Shown here: in pieces, positions 25,332-34,347 of the stretch
Numbering within the stretch: the first letter of the stretch is position 1
Layout: each line of letters opens with the position of its first letter
Assembly: GCF_016793705.1 (NCBI RefSeq)
Contig: NZ_JAEULO010000001.1
Span: 93,238 to 157,237, forward strand
Direction of reading: 5' to 3'
Source of the DNA: Tabrizicola sp.
GTDB taxonomy: Bacteria; Pseudomonadota; Alphaproteobacteria; Rhodobacterales; Rhodobacteraceae
Length of the DNA: 64,000 nucleotides
Program-made: the position numbers and the translations under genes
The notes under the pieces: model-generated
What the model was told of the DNA's origin: nothing
Database searches by the model: none
What the model saw: the letters and a program-made list of their open reading frames with translations, nothing else

Positions 25332-26303
25332 TCAGCGCACCACGCCGGCCCATTCCACCGCAGCCTTGTAGTTGGTCTTGTCGACCAGACCTGCGCCGCC
25401 GGTGTTCATTTCGGAGGGGTACAGTCCGTATTTGACCGCCAGTGCCGCCTGCGTCACACCGTAGAAGCCCTGCGAATAGGGCTGCTGGTCGACCGCTGCG
25501 ATCATGTCGCCATTCTCGATGTCCTTCAGGATCGATTCCGAAATGTCGAACCCGCCGATAGCCACGGTCAGACCGGCATCCTTGGCCGCCTGAACCGCCT
25601 GGCTGGTCGGCGTCTGGCCGAGGCCGATGATCGCCTTCACGTCAGGGTGGCCGATCAGATACTGCGTCATCAGGTTCAGGGCCTGGCCATGGTCGTTGCC
25701 GGTGCCCAGAACCTCCGACTTCGCTCCGACCTCATCCAGTGCCTTCTGGACGCCCTCGTGACGCAGGACGGCGTAGGTGCCCTCGGGCGCTTCGACCGGC
25801 GTGAAGACCAGATCGCCTTCCTTGATGCCGGCTTCGGCGATCATGCGCTTACCCAGGTTGTAGCCTGACTCGACGAAATCCTGGCCCATGAAGGCCATGC
25901 GGCAAATGCCGCCGTCGGCGCCCTTGCTGTCGTCGATGTTGATCGTCAGGACCACGATCCCGGCTGCTGCGGCCCGGCACAACACCTCGTCGTAGGCGTT
26001 GTCGTCGGCGATGCCGACCACGATGGCGTCGACCTTGTTGGCGATGGCGGTTTCCAGGATGGTTGTTTCGTTGACCGGATCCTCCTCGCCATACTGGATG
26101 TCGAGCGTGATGCCCTGTTGCGCAGCAGCGTCCTTGCCGCCGTTGTTCACCGCCTCGAAGAACGGGTTGGAGGCTTGCGACCAGTGCAGCATCAGGATGT
26201 CGATGCTCGACCAGTCGTGGTCCTTATCATCAGCGCGGGCGATTCCGCCGAGCGCCAGCGCCGTCGAAAGCGCCAACCCTGCAATCCCTGTCTTGAAGTT
26301 CAT
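25332..26303 (-). CDS. sugar-type ABC transporter substrate-binding protein (MocB/RbsB-like)
   Basis: 323 residues from ATG 26303 with AGGAGG upstream; the frame to 26324 is an over-extension. A Sec signal peptide (MNFKTGIAGLALSTALALGGIARA) precedes a Peripla_BP_4 domain: LMLHWSQASNPFFEAVNNGG near 40, NKVDAIVVGIADDNAYD near 95 and VAIGGFDISESILKDIENGD near 250. This class binds ribose, inositol and rhizopine. It is the first gene of the catabolic operon, facing the LacI regulator. Confidence 0.92.
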   Translation of the reverse strand: MNFKTGIAGLALSTALALGGIARADDKDHDWSSIDILMLHWSQASNPFFEAVNNGGKDAAAQQGITLDIQYGEEDPVNETTILETAIANKVDAIVVGIADDNAYDEVLCRAAAAGIVVLTINIDDSKGADGGICRMAFMGQDFVESGYNLGKRMIAEAGIKEGDLVFTPVEAPEGTYAVLRHEGVQKALDEVGAKSEVLGTGNDHGQALNLMTQYLIGHPDVKAIIGLGQTPTSQAVQAAKDAGLTVAIGGFDISESILKDIENGDMIAAVDQQPYSQGFYGVTQAALAVKYGLYPSEMNTGGAGLVDKTNYKAAVEWAGVVR

Positions 26304-26614
26304 GTCTTTCCTCCTGTTGCGCACAGCCCATCGTTGCCGGAAAGAAGACCTTTCCGAGTGATTCTGCGTTTAGGGCAATGGGCGGTCTCCTCCCCGCACG
26401 CCGGGAGCATTCACCCGACGCAACTTCATGGTGCACAGCCGAAGTGCAGGAATCAAGGATTTGCAACTTTTGTTGCCGACGAGAGACGCCGACTTAAAGC
26501 AGTTGTTTTTCCGCTGGTTACAAGGCGCGACGTGTTGTCGCACGTCGAACTTGACGTGATCGCCTCAAAATTGTCGGCTACGGGTGATCGCTACCGGGCC
26601 GAGGGAAGAGGACG
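26304..26614. promoter_or_regulatory. 311-bp divergent promoter region with two operator candidates
   Basis: No gene is supported here. Two inverted repeats are seen: GCAAC-TTTT-GTTGC at 26463-26476 and CGACGTG-TTGTCG-CACGTCG at 26528-26547 (perfect 7-bp arms), followed by a further GACGTG at about 26553. They lie between the minus-strand ABC operon and the plus-strand LacI-type gene, where a LacI protein usually binds both promoters. Confidence 0.5.
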
Positions 26615-27619
26615 ATGCGCCGACCGACATTCGCGATGATAGCCCAGGATGCCGGCGTCAGCCTGGCGACGGTAGAGCGGGTACTGAACGGTCGGGGGGG
26701 CGTGCAGAAGGACAAGACCGAGCGCGTGATCAACGCCGCGGTAAGGCTGGGATGGGACCGGCGTCTTCCCGAGGTCCACCGTGGTGTGGTGCGTGTCGAA
26801 TTCATCATCGCACGGCCCGAAACCACGTTCTTCGCCCGGCTGGTCCACGAGTTTGAAAAGATCGCGCAGAGCCTGGATTCGCGCGTCGCCTTGCACCGCA
26901 CCGTCCTGACCGACGACCCCATGCTTTTCGCCAGGCGCATCTCTGGCTCGGGGGTGCAGCGTGCAGGACTGATCGTTGTAGGTCCCGACCATCATCTTGT
27001 CCGCGCGGCCCTGGCCGAGGTGCGCGCGACCGGAACCTACATCATCCAGATCGTGACGCGGACCTTTGGCACCGAACTCGATTATGTCGGCATCGACAAC
27101 TACAGTGCGGGTCGCACTGCGGCCATGTACATTTGGCGCATGTGCCGGGCGAAGGGCTCAGTGGTCGTCCTTTGTCCCGGCAATCAGTTCGAGGCTCATC
27201 GCGAGCGTATTCGAGGGTTTAGCGACTATGTTGATGCCCACCCTTCACCGGACCTGCAGTTTGAACGCCTGATGTTCGGACGCGATGACGGACCCTATGG
27301 CGCTTCCCTGCTCGCTGACTGCCTGCAAGAGCGGGATGACATCGTGGGCTTCTACAACTCCGGCGGCCACAACTCGCTGATCGGGCCCGTCTTGGAGTCC
27401 CATTCCAGGGGCAAGGCGATATTCTTCGTCGGCCACGAGTTCAACGCTTGGAGCGCCGCAGCCCTGAGTGACGGACGGATGGATGTGGTCCTCGACCAAG
27501 CGCCGGAAGTGCAGGCGCGTCGCGCGCTGGACATGGTGCTTTACCGGGTTGGCCTGACGACCATTCCGGTCCCGAACCCGCCCATCCGCTTTACAACGAT
27601 GACGGCAGAATCGTGCTAG
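26615..27619 (+). CDS. LacI family transcriptional regulator
   Basis: 334 residues. The N-terminal HTH_LacI domain reads TFAMIAQDAGVSLATVERVL (5-24) followed by the hinge-type region NGRGGVQKDKTERVINAA. The rest is a periplasmic-binding-like effector domain (VRVEFIIARPETTFFARLV ... DYVGIDNYSAGRTAAMYIW ... VLDQAPEVQARRALDM). GAGGGAAGAGGACG precedes the ATG at 26615. It is divergent from the rhizopine/inositol-like operon and presumably represses it until the transported compound or a product binds. Confidence 0.9.
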   Translation: MRRPTFAMIAQDAGVSLATVERVLNGRGGVQKDKTERVINAAVRLGWDRRLPEVHRGVVRVEFIIARPETTFFARLVHEFEKIAQSLDSRVALHRTVLTDDPMLFARRISGSGVQRAGLIVVGPDHHLVRAALAEVRATGTYIIQIVTRTFGTELDYVGIDNYSAGRTAAMYIWRMCRAKGSVVVLCPGNQFEAHRERIRGFSDYVDAHPSPDLQFERLMFGRDDGPYGASLLADCLQERDDIVGFYNSGGHNSLIGPVLESHSRGKAIFFVGHEFNAWSAAALSDGRMDVVLDQAPEVQARRALDMVLYRVGLTTIPVPNPPIRFTTMTAESC

Positions 27620-27780
27620 TGTCGGTCTGTGACCGTCGTGATGGAGCAGCTTACCCACGATCCGTGCCTCGTTTGGCAATACGCTTGAAGTAGCAAGCCA
27701 CGGCCCTTTGCGGACATTCGGATTTGCCGAGAAGGGCTTGGCAATGATGCAGCAGGCCATATGGAAACGCGTAACCTGCG

Positions 27781-28479
27781 CTAGACCGAAACCGCAGCCC
27801 TGAGCGCGGCCTTGTCGAATTCGCCGGTCCGGCCCGAGGCCGAGACCGCGCCGCGGCGCATGACATAGATCTGGTCGGCCAGTTGGTAGGCGAACTCGAA
27901 AAACTGCTCGACCAGCACGATCGCCATGTCGCCCCGGGCTTTCAGCGCCTTCAAGACCTCGCCGATCTCCTGGATGATGTTGGGCTGGATGCCTTCGGTC
28001 GGCTCGTCCAGCAGCAGCGCCCTTGGCCGCATGATCAGCGCGCGGGCAATGGCCAGTTGCTGTTGCTGCCCGCCGGAAAGATCGCCGCCGCGCCGGTGCA
28101 GGAAATCCCGCAGGATCGGGAAATAACCGAAAATCTCATCCGGAATCCGGTGCTCGGCCTTTGGCAGGACGGCAAAGGCAGTGTGCAAGTTTTCGCGCAC
28201 CGACAGCAGGGGAAAGATCATCCGGCCCTGCGGGACGACGGCAAGGCCGCGCCGGGCCATGTCTTGCGCGCGGACCGGGGGCAGGCTTTCGCCGTTCAGC
28301 ACGATCTGGCCGCCGGACCGGGGGTGCGTGCCGGCCAGGGCCTTGAGAAAGGAGGTCTTGCCCACCCCGTTCGGGCCGAGAATGCAGGTGATTTCGCCGG
28401 TCTTCGCGGCGAAATCGATGCCGTGCAGGATCTGGCTGCCGCCGTAGTGCAAGGTGAGGCCGGTGGTTTCCAGCATCAC
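27781..28479 (-). CDS. urtE: urea ABC transporter ATP-binding protein UrtE
   Basis: 232 residues. Walker A GPNGVGKTS (~34-42), signature DLSGGQQQQLAIARAL and Walker B ALLLDEPTEGIQPNIIQEI; the last phrase is typical for UrtE. LivF-like protein, second ATPase of the urea transporter. It overlaps urtD by ATGA and ends the operon. No urease genes follow in this window; a convergent LacI gene ends 161 bp away. Confidence 0.93.
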   Translation of the reverse strand: MMLETTGLTLHYGGSQILHGIDFAAKTGEITCILGPNGVGKTSFLKALAGTHPRSGGQIVLNGESLPPVRAQDMARRGLAVVPQGRMIFPLLSVRENLHTAFAVLPKAEHRIPDEIFGYFPILRDFLHRRGGDLSGGQQQQLAIARALIMRPRALLLDEPTEGIQPNIIQEIGEVLKALKARGDMAIVLVEQFFEFAYQLADQIYVMRRGAVSASGRTGEFDKAALRAAVSV

Positions 28480-29219
28480 CCGCGCCCCAGATAGACGCTG
28501 ACCACCTGCGGGTCGCGGGTGACATGGTCGAGGCTGCCTTCCGCCAGAACCGCGCCCTCATGCAGCACTGTCACCCGGCAGTCCAGGCGGCGGACGAAAT
28601 CCATGTCATGCTCCACCACGACGACGGCGCGGTCTTGCGCCAGATTGACCAGAAGGTCGGTGGTCTGCGCGCGCTCGGCCGGGGTCATGCCGGCGACCGG
28701 TTCGTCCACCAGCAAGAGCCGGGGTTCCTGCGCCAGAAGCATCGCAATCTCCAGCCATTGCTTCTGGCCGTGGGACAGCTCGCCCGATTTGCGCTGCAGA
28801 TGGCCGCTGAGGCCCACCTCATTGGCCAGCGCGCGAACACGGGCCAGGTCGGCGGGTTTCGGCGACCAGAACAGCACCTTCCACGGGCTGCGCGCGGCCT
28901 TCAGCGCGAGGATCAGGTTGGCCTCGACGGTCTGATCCTCGAACACGGTCGGACGCTGGAACTTGCGACCGATGCCTTCGCGGGCGATGCGGGCCTCGTT
29001 CAGACCCAGAAGCGAGATCGACCGGGGGCCGAAAGTGACGGTGCCGCTGTCGGGCCGGGTCTTGCCGGTGATGATATCCATGAAAGTGGTCTTGCCGGCG
29101 CCGTTCGGGCCGATGATGGCGCGCAGCTCGGCGGGGCCGATCGAGAAGGACAGGTTGTTGATGGCGCGGAAGCCGTCGAAAGAAACAGAGACGCCGGAAA
29201 CCTCAAGAAGCGCGGTCAT
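28476..29219 (-). CDS. urtD: urea ABC transporter ATP-binding protein UrtD
   Basis: 247 residues, LivG-like. Walker A GPNGAGKTT (~37-45), GKTRPDSGTVTF, signature ELSHGQKQWLEIAMLL (His in place of the second Gly, as usual in UrtD) and Walker B LLLVDEPVAGMTPAE. First ATPase of the urea transporter; its start overlaps the urtC stop and its stop overlaps the urtE start, so all are translated from one message. Confidence 0.93.
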   Translation of the reverse strand: MTALLEVSGVSVSFDGFRAINNLSFSIGPAELRAIIGPNGAGKTTFMDIITGKTRPDSGTVTFGPRSISLLGLNEARIAREGIGRKFQRPTVFEDQTVEANLILALKAARSPWKVLFWSPKPADLARVRALANEVGLSGHLQRKSGELSHGQKQWLEIAMLLAQEPRLLLVDEPVAGMTPAERAQTTDLLVNLAQDRAVVVVEHDMDFVRRLDCRVTVLHEGAVLAEGSLDHVTRDPQVVSVYLGRG

Positions 29220-30448
29220 TCCTGCGCCTCCTGTTCCTGCAGGCTGCCGTCATCGGGGCCCAGGGGCGCACCCTTGCGGTCGGGGGTGCCGATATGCAGG
29301 AAGCGGTCGAAAAGGCCGCCGATGCCTTTTGGGGCAAGAAGCGTGACCGCAACGAAGCTGAACCCGAGGATCACCAGCCACCAGTCCACCCAGGCAATGC
29401 TGACGGGGCCGAGGGGGATGTCAGGCAGGCGACCCGAGGTGAAAAGGCTTGAGAGCAGCGACACGAAACCCGCACCGATCACCGCGCCGTACAGCCGCCC
29501 ACGTCCGCCGATGGCGACCCAGACGGCAAGGTAGATCGAGGCGATCGGGGCCAGTTCCGCCGGGTTGATGATCCCGGCCTGCGGGTAGTAAAGCACGCCC
29601 GCCAGCGTTGCGACCAGGGCGGTCAGGGTGAAGACGAAAAGCTTGTAGGCCTCGACCGGGTAGCCAAGGAAGCGCACCCGCGCCTCGTCATCGCGGATGG
29701 CACGGATCACCGATCCGAACTTGCCCGAGACAACCCAGGCCAGCGCCAGATAGCCAAGCCCAAGCGCCAGTGCCGAGGCCCAGAAGAACCAGACCGAGAC
29801 CAGATCCTGCGAGGTATCCGTCAGACCCGGGAGGTTCTGCAGGCCGGAGAGCCCGTTGTTGCCGCGCAAGCCGCTGTCGTTCTGAAAAAGGTAAAGCGCC
29901 AGCGCCAGCGTCATCGCCTGCGTCAGGATCGAGAGGTAAACCCCGGTCACGCGGGCCCGGAACGCGAGCCAGCCGAAGACCAACGCCAGCAGGCCGGGAA
30001 CCGACAGCGCCAGGGTCAGCTGCAGGGGCAGGCTGTGCGCGAAGGTCCAGATCGCAGGCAGCTCGGACGAGCCGACGACGCCGAAGATCTGGGTGGCGAT
30101 GCCCTGTTGCACTTCCTCGGGCGTTGCCGGGAGGCCGCCCTGCGCCAGCGCCGTGACCACGATCTCTTCGGTCCGGGCATACATCAGCCACATGCCGATC
30201 ATGTAGCCGCCAAGCGCAAAGAACGCCATGTGGCCCAGCGAAAGGATGCCGGCATAACCCCAGACCAGATCCATCGCCAGGGCGACAAGGCAAAGGCACA
30301 GCGTCTTGCCCAGCGTCTTGACGAAAGAGGTGGAGATCAGCCCCGCGCCGAAGCCTTCGGAGAGAAGCGTGATGGCAAGGGTGAAAACGGCAAGAGCGGC
30401 AAGGAAGATCAGGACCGAGGGGGTGCGGGCAAGGAAGGATCGGGTCAT
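29216..30448 (-). CDS. urtC: urea ABC transporter permease UrtC
   Basis: 410 residues, LivM-like, about ten hydrophobic segments. Characteristic stretches are DLVWGYAGILSLGHMAFFALGGY near 60-82, NDSGLRGNNGLSGLQNLPG near 210 and GAVIGAGFVSLLSSLFTSGR near 345. It forms the channel with UrtB. The start is one base from the urtB stop and the stop overlaps urtD. Confidence 0.93.
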   Translation of the reverse strand: MTRSFLARTPSVLIFLAALAVFTLAITLLSEGFGAGLISTSFVKTLGKTLCLCLVALAMDLVWGYAGILSLGHMAFFALGGYMIGMWLMYARTEEIVVTALAQGGLPATPEEVQQGIATQIFGVVGSSELPAIWTFAHSLPLQLTLALSVPGLLALVFGWLAFRARVTGVYLSILTQAMTLALALYLFQNDSGLRGNNGLSGLQNLPGLTDTSQDLVSVWFFWASALALGLGYLALAWVVSGKFGSVIRAIRDDEARVRFLGYPVEAYKLFVFTLTALVATLAGVLYYPQAGIINPAELAPIASIYLAVWVAIGGRGRLYGAVIGAGFVSLLSSLFTSGRLPDIPLGPVSIAWVDWWLVILGFSFVAVTLLAPKGIGGLFDRFLHIGTPDRKGAPLGPDDGSLQEQEAQE

Positions 30449-30449
30449 G

Positions 30450-32390
30450 TCAATCCCCCGCCGCTCGCCCGCGCAGCGCGATGATGCCGCGCGGCCGGAA
30501 CTGGATGAAAAGGATGATGAAGAGGATCATGTAGGTCTGCGCCGCAAGGGTGTTAGAGGGGTTCAGGAACTCGATCAGCTTTTGCAAGGACCCAATCATC
30601 GTGGCCCCGGCCAGCGTGCCCCAGACATTGCCGACCCCGCCCACGACCACGGTCATGAAGCTTTGCACGATGTAGTCGGCGCCCATTTCCGAGGTGACCT
30701 TGGCATAAAGCCCGATGGCGACACCCGCGATCCCGGCGATTCCGGACCCAAGGCCGAAGGTCAGCATGGCTATGCGGTCCGGGTTGATCCCCATCGAGGC
30801 CGCCATGGCAGGGTTCTGGGTCACGGCGCGCGCCTCCAGCCCAAGCCGGGTCCGCTTCATCAGCCAGAGAAAGAACAGAAGGAACAGAAGCGCGAGAAGG
30901 AAGATCGCGATTCGGATATAGCTGATCGAGACCACGTCATTGAAGGTGAGCGCACCGTCGAGCCAGGCCGGGGCGGTCAGCGGGCGGGCTTGCGTCCCGA
31001 AGACGTTCTTCAGTATCTGCTGCAGCGCGATCGAGATGCCGAAGGTGGCGAGAAGCGTTTCTAGGGGCCGCCTGTAAAGATGGCTGATCACCAGACGCTC
31101 CATCGCCACACCGGCCGCGAAGGTCACCGCAAAGGCCAGGGGCAGCGCAACCAGCAGCGAAAGCGTGTAATCGGGCACGAAAAGCTGCACCACATAGCCG
31201 GTATAGGCGCCGATGGTGATGAACTCGCCATGCGCCATGTTGATCACGCCCATGACGCCGAAGGTGATGGCAAGGCCGATAGCGGCAAGGAAGTAGATCG
31301 CGGCCAGGGACAGCGCATCGAGCCCCAGATCGACCGCCTGCATTGCGGCCACCTTGCGGTCGATCTTTGCCAAAGCGTCGGTGGCGGCGGTGGTGACCGC
31401 AGGATCGGGCTCGGTGAAGACGTCGTAGAACCGGTGCGCGGCCAGCACCTTTGCGGCCTCGTCATCGGTGGCGGCAACCGGGACCGCGCCCGATGCCTCA
31501 AGCGCGGTATAGGCGCGGTCGCGAGCGGCTTCGGTGTTCAGATCGGCCACCGGCACGCCGCCGACCTTGCCTTCGACGATGTTTGCCACAAGTGCGGCCC
31601 GCTGGTCTTCGGCAGTCAGCCGCGCCGGGGCAAGGTTGGCGGCTACCAGCAGATCATAGGCCTCGGCCTCGGTCAGATCGCGGCCGGGGACCAGCACGCG
31701 GGCGACGTTTCCACCGGGGGCCTTTAGGGCGGCGATGCGGGTAGTGGCGACCAAAGGGTTCAGCGCGGCGCGGGTGTCCAGCGCGGTGTCGGTGCCAAGC
31801 GCGCGGATCGCCGCCACGCGGGCGGCGCTGTCGGGGTCGAAGCGCAGGGCCAAAATGCGCTCCAGCCGCTCTTTCTGTGCCCGCAGGCCCGGGTCGTCCT
31901 CGGTCGGGATCGAGGCCCTGAGCGGAGCCAGCGTTTCGGGGGATGTGTCGCGGGCGATGCTGTCCAGCGCGGCGCGGCGCTTTGCGGGGTCAGGATCGGA
32001 CAGCGTGAACTGCACCAGTGCCGACGAGATGACGCTGCGCACCCCGGCATTGGGCTTCAGGGCGGTCAACTCGGCCTTTGCGGCTGTCCCTGCAGGGGTG
32101 CCATCAAGGGCGGTCAGAGCGAATCCGTCGCCCTCGGGTGTCGCCAGAAACAGGGCCTGATCCGCCTTGCGCACCACCAGCCGCTTCTCCGCCCAGGCGG
32201 CAAGGATGTCGTCGGCCATAGGATCGCCGCTGGCGGCAAGGGCGGTGACCACCTGTCCAATGCTCTGACGCGAGGGCTTTTCGATTTGATCGCGGTTCGC
32301 CGCGACAATTGCCGCTGCTTCGCCCTCGGCCAGGGCAGGCACGGGCGCAAGCCAGAACAGGGCCGCAGCAAGGAGGGCGGTCAGGCGCAT
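30450..32390 (-). CDS. urtB: urea ABC transporter permease UrtB with N-terminal periplasmic domain
   Basis: 646 residues from ATG 32390; upstream in-frame codons belong to the urtA-urtB gap. A signal peptide (MRLTALLAAALFWLAPVPALA) is followed by an alpha-helical, repeat-like region of about 320 residues, rich in Ala/Asp/Leu, and then the LivH-type permease domain from about residue 370 (YFLAAIGLAITFGVMGVINM, GVAMERLVISHLYRRPLETL, FIILFIQFRPRGIIALRG). This long form is the normal layout of UrtB. It is preceded by a strong hairpin that separates it from urtA. Confidence 0.92.
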   Translation of the reverse strand: MRLTALLAAALFWLAPVPALAEGEAAAIVAANRDQIEKPSRQSIGQVVTALAASGDPMADDILAAWAEKRLVVRKADQALFLATPEGDGFALTALDGTPAGTAAKAELTALKPNAGVRSVISSALVQFTLSDPDPAKRRAALDSIARDTSPETLAPLRASIPTEDDPGLRAQKERLERILALRFDPDSAARVAAIRALGTDTALDTRAALNPLVATTRIAALKAPGGNVARVLVPGRDLTEAEAYDLLVAANLAPARLTAEDQRAALVANIVEGKVGGVPVADLNTEAARDRAYTALEASGAVPVAATDDEAAKVLAAHRFYDVFTEPDPAVTTAATDALAKIDRKVAAMQAVDLGLDALSLAAIYFLAAIGLAITFGVMGVINMAHGEFITIGAYTGYVVQLFVPDYTLSLLVALPLAFAVTFAAGVAMERLVISHLYRRPLETLLATFGISIALQQILKNVFGTQARPLTAPAWLDGALTFNDVVSISYIRIAIFLLALLFLLFFLWLMKRTRLGLEARAVTQNPAMAASMGINPDRIAMLTFGLGSGIAGIAGVAIGLYAKVTSEMGADYIVQSFMTVVVGGVGNVWGTLAGATMIGSLQKLIEFLNPSNTLAAQTYMILFIILFIQFRPRGIIALRGRAAGD

Positions 32391-32415
32391 GGGGTTTCCG
32401 AGCACAGGGCAAGAC

Positions 32416-32442
32416 GCGAGAGGGGGGAGGGCCCCCTCTCGC
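32416..32442 (-). promoter_or_regulatory. hairpin between urtA and urtB
   Basis: GCGAGAGGGGG pairs perfectly with CCCCCTCTCGC (11-bp arms, 5-base loop), 10 bp after the urtA stop on the minus strand. There is no T-run downstream on that strand. The place is the usual one for a stabilising or attenuating stem that lets binding protein be made in excess of the permease. Confidence 0.6.
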
Positions 32443-32452
32443 CCGAGGCAGA

Positions 32453-33739
32453 TCAGTAGTTCGAGGTCAGCTGAACGCAGGTCTTGGTCTCGGTGTTGTA
32501 CATACCGCACTTCAGCTCGGCCCAGTCTGCCTCAAGCACCGCCGATTCCGGCAGGTAGTCGGTCCAGGCATCGCCGGGGACCGGCTCGGTCTGGCTGATG
32601 ATGTCGAACTGGCCATCGGCGCGGATCTCGCCGATCAGCACCGGCTTCGTCAGGTGGTGGTTCGGCAGCATCTTGGACATCCCGCCGGTCAAGTTCGGAA
32701 ACTCCTGCCCGATCATTGCGGCCGAGACCGCATCAACCTCGGTCGTGCCGGCGGCCGTCACCGCATTCACCCACATGTTGAAACCGATGTAATGCGCCTC
32801 CATCGGGTCGTTCGTCACGCGCTTGTCGTCCTTGATGAAGGCCTTCCAGGCGGCGATGAAGGCCGCGTTTTCCGGGGTATCTGCTGACATGAAGTAGTTC
32901 CAGGCGGCCAGATGGCCGGCAAGGTTGGTGGTGTCTAGGCCCGAAAGCTCTTCCTCTCCGACCGAGAAGGCGACGACCGGCACCGTGTCGGCGGTGACCC
33001 CGGCTGCCGCCAGTTCCTTGTAAAAGCCGATGTTGGCATCGCCGTTGATGGTGGAGATCACGCCCACCTTCTTGCCATCGGCCCCCAGTGCCACCACGTC
33101 GCCCACGATCTTGGACCAGTCACTGTGGCCGAAGGGGGTGTAGTTGACGAAGATGTCTTCTTTCGGAATGCCCTTCGAGATCAGGTAGGCCTCAAGGATG
33201 TTGTTCGTGGTGCGCGGATAGACGTAATCGGTGCCCAGAAGCGCGAATTTCTTCACCTCAAGCTCGTTCAGGTAATAGTCCACCGCCGGGATCGCCTGCT
33301 GGTTGGGTGCTGCACCGGTGTAGAACACGTTCTTCGAGCTTTCCTCGCCCTCATACTGGACGGGGTAGAACAGAAGGCCGTTCAGCTCCTCAATAACCGG
33401 CAGCACGGATTTTCGGCTGACTGAAGTCCAGCAGCCAAACATCACGTCCACCTTGGACACGGTGAGCAGTTCGCGCGCCTTTTCGGCGAACAAGGGCCAG
33501 TCCGACGCCGGATCGACCACAACCGCCTCAAGCTGCTTGCCCAGAAGCCCGCCCTTGGCGTTCTGGGCTTCGATCAGCATCAGCATGGTGTCTTTCAGCG
33601 TGGTTTCCGAGATCGCCATCGTGCCCGAAAGCGAGTGCAGGACGCCGATCTTGATGGTTTCGCCTTCGGCAATGGCGATGCGAGGCATGGCAAACGAGGC
33701 AATCCCGGTGGCCAAGAGTGCGCGTCTGGTCAGTTTCAT
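32453..33739 (-). CDS. urtA: urea ABC transporter substrate-binding protein UrtA
   Basis: 428 residues from ATG 33739 (AGGGGAAA upstream). The N-terminus MKLTRRALLATGIASFAMPRIAIA is an export signal with a double arginine, so Tat export is possible. The mature part (TIKIGVLHSLSGTMAISETTLKD, FGCWTSVSRKSVLPVIEELN, LFYPVQYEGEESSKNVFYTG, GTDYVYPRTTNNILEAYLI) is the amide/urea-binding type of Leu/Ile/Val-binding proteins (FmdD/UrtA). First gene of urtABCDE. The promoter must lie in 33740-33900. Confidence 0.93.
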   Translation of the reverse strand: MKLTRRALLATGIASFAMPRIAIAEGETIKIGVLHSLSGTMAISETTLKDTMLMLIEAQNAKGGLLGKQLEAVVVDPASDWPLFAEKARELLTVSKVDVMFGCWTSVSRKSVLPVIEELNGLLFYPVQYEGEESSKNVFYTGAAPNQQAIPAVDYYLNELEVKKFALLGTDYVYPRTTNNILEAYLISKGIPKEDIFVNYTPFGHSDWSKIVGDVVALGADGKKVGVISTINGDANIGFYKELAAAGVTADTVPVVAFSVGEEELSGLDTTNLAGHLAAWNYFMSADTPENAAFIAAWKAFIKDDKRVTNDPMEAHYIGFNMWVNAVTAAGTTEVDAVSAAMIGQEFPNLTGGMSKMLPNHHLTKPVLIGEIRADGQFDIISQTEPVPGDAWTDYLPESAVLEADWAELKCGMYNTETKTCVQLTSNY

Positions 33740-34347
33740 TGCATTTCCCCTGTTCAAGCCCTGCAGTTGCGTTTCGCCGATCAAGACGATCCCGCCCGCC
33801 GAGCAGACCGCTAGTTTGTTTCAATGCCTCAGGTAGCTGAGGACCAGCATTTCCTTAGGGCCTCGGCTCGACACTCCGACCGCGAGACACATCAAGGGAG
33901 CCAGAGGACAGAACAGGTTCAACGCGATAAAACGCGGCCCGTTCGGCTTCTTCCCGCATGGGATCAGATGAACAATTTTCTGGCTGGGTTATTTTGCTGC
34001 AGCGCAGAAAACAGGCTGTTCGAAAAGGCGATGCCGGAAGGCCGCAAACACAACCCGACTTCGTGATTCGTGTCTGGCACATCAGATGGTTCAGGTCAGC
34101 TCTGCGGCCGCATTGCCGCCGAGGTGCCGTTGGGTTCGCTATCGGAGCGCTGATGATTACGGACAACGGCTACTTGCATGGGAATGTCCGCTTACCGCCC
34201 TTTGTCCGCGGCGTAGAATGTCTCGCGTGCAAATCGGAGCCTTGCAGCGAGATTGGTTTCATTCCGGGTCGAGTCTGGACCGGTATAGTAAGCAACCTGC
34301 TGTCCGACGCGGGCACCACGACCGAAAGCCAAGAGGATCTTCCGGAT
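33740..34347. other. 608-bp region without a recognisable gene
   Basis: It holds the upstream region of urtA and the DNA beyond the 3' end of the saccharopine-dehydrogenase-like gene. Open frames of 80-100 codons occur on both strands but show no domain, signal peptide or ribosome-binding site. The part 34095-34330 has a lower-quality coding look on several frames and may be decayed sequence, but I cannot name its origin. A nitrogen-control promoter for urtA is expected near 33750-33850 and was not resolved by eye. Confidence 0.45.
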
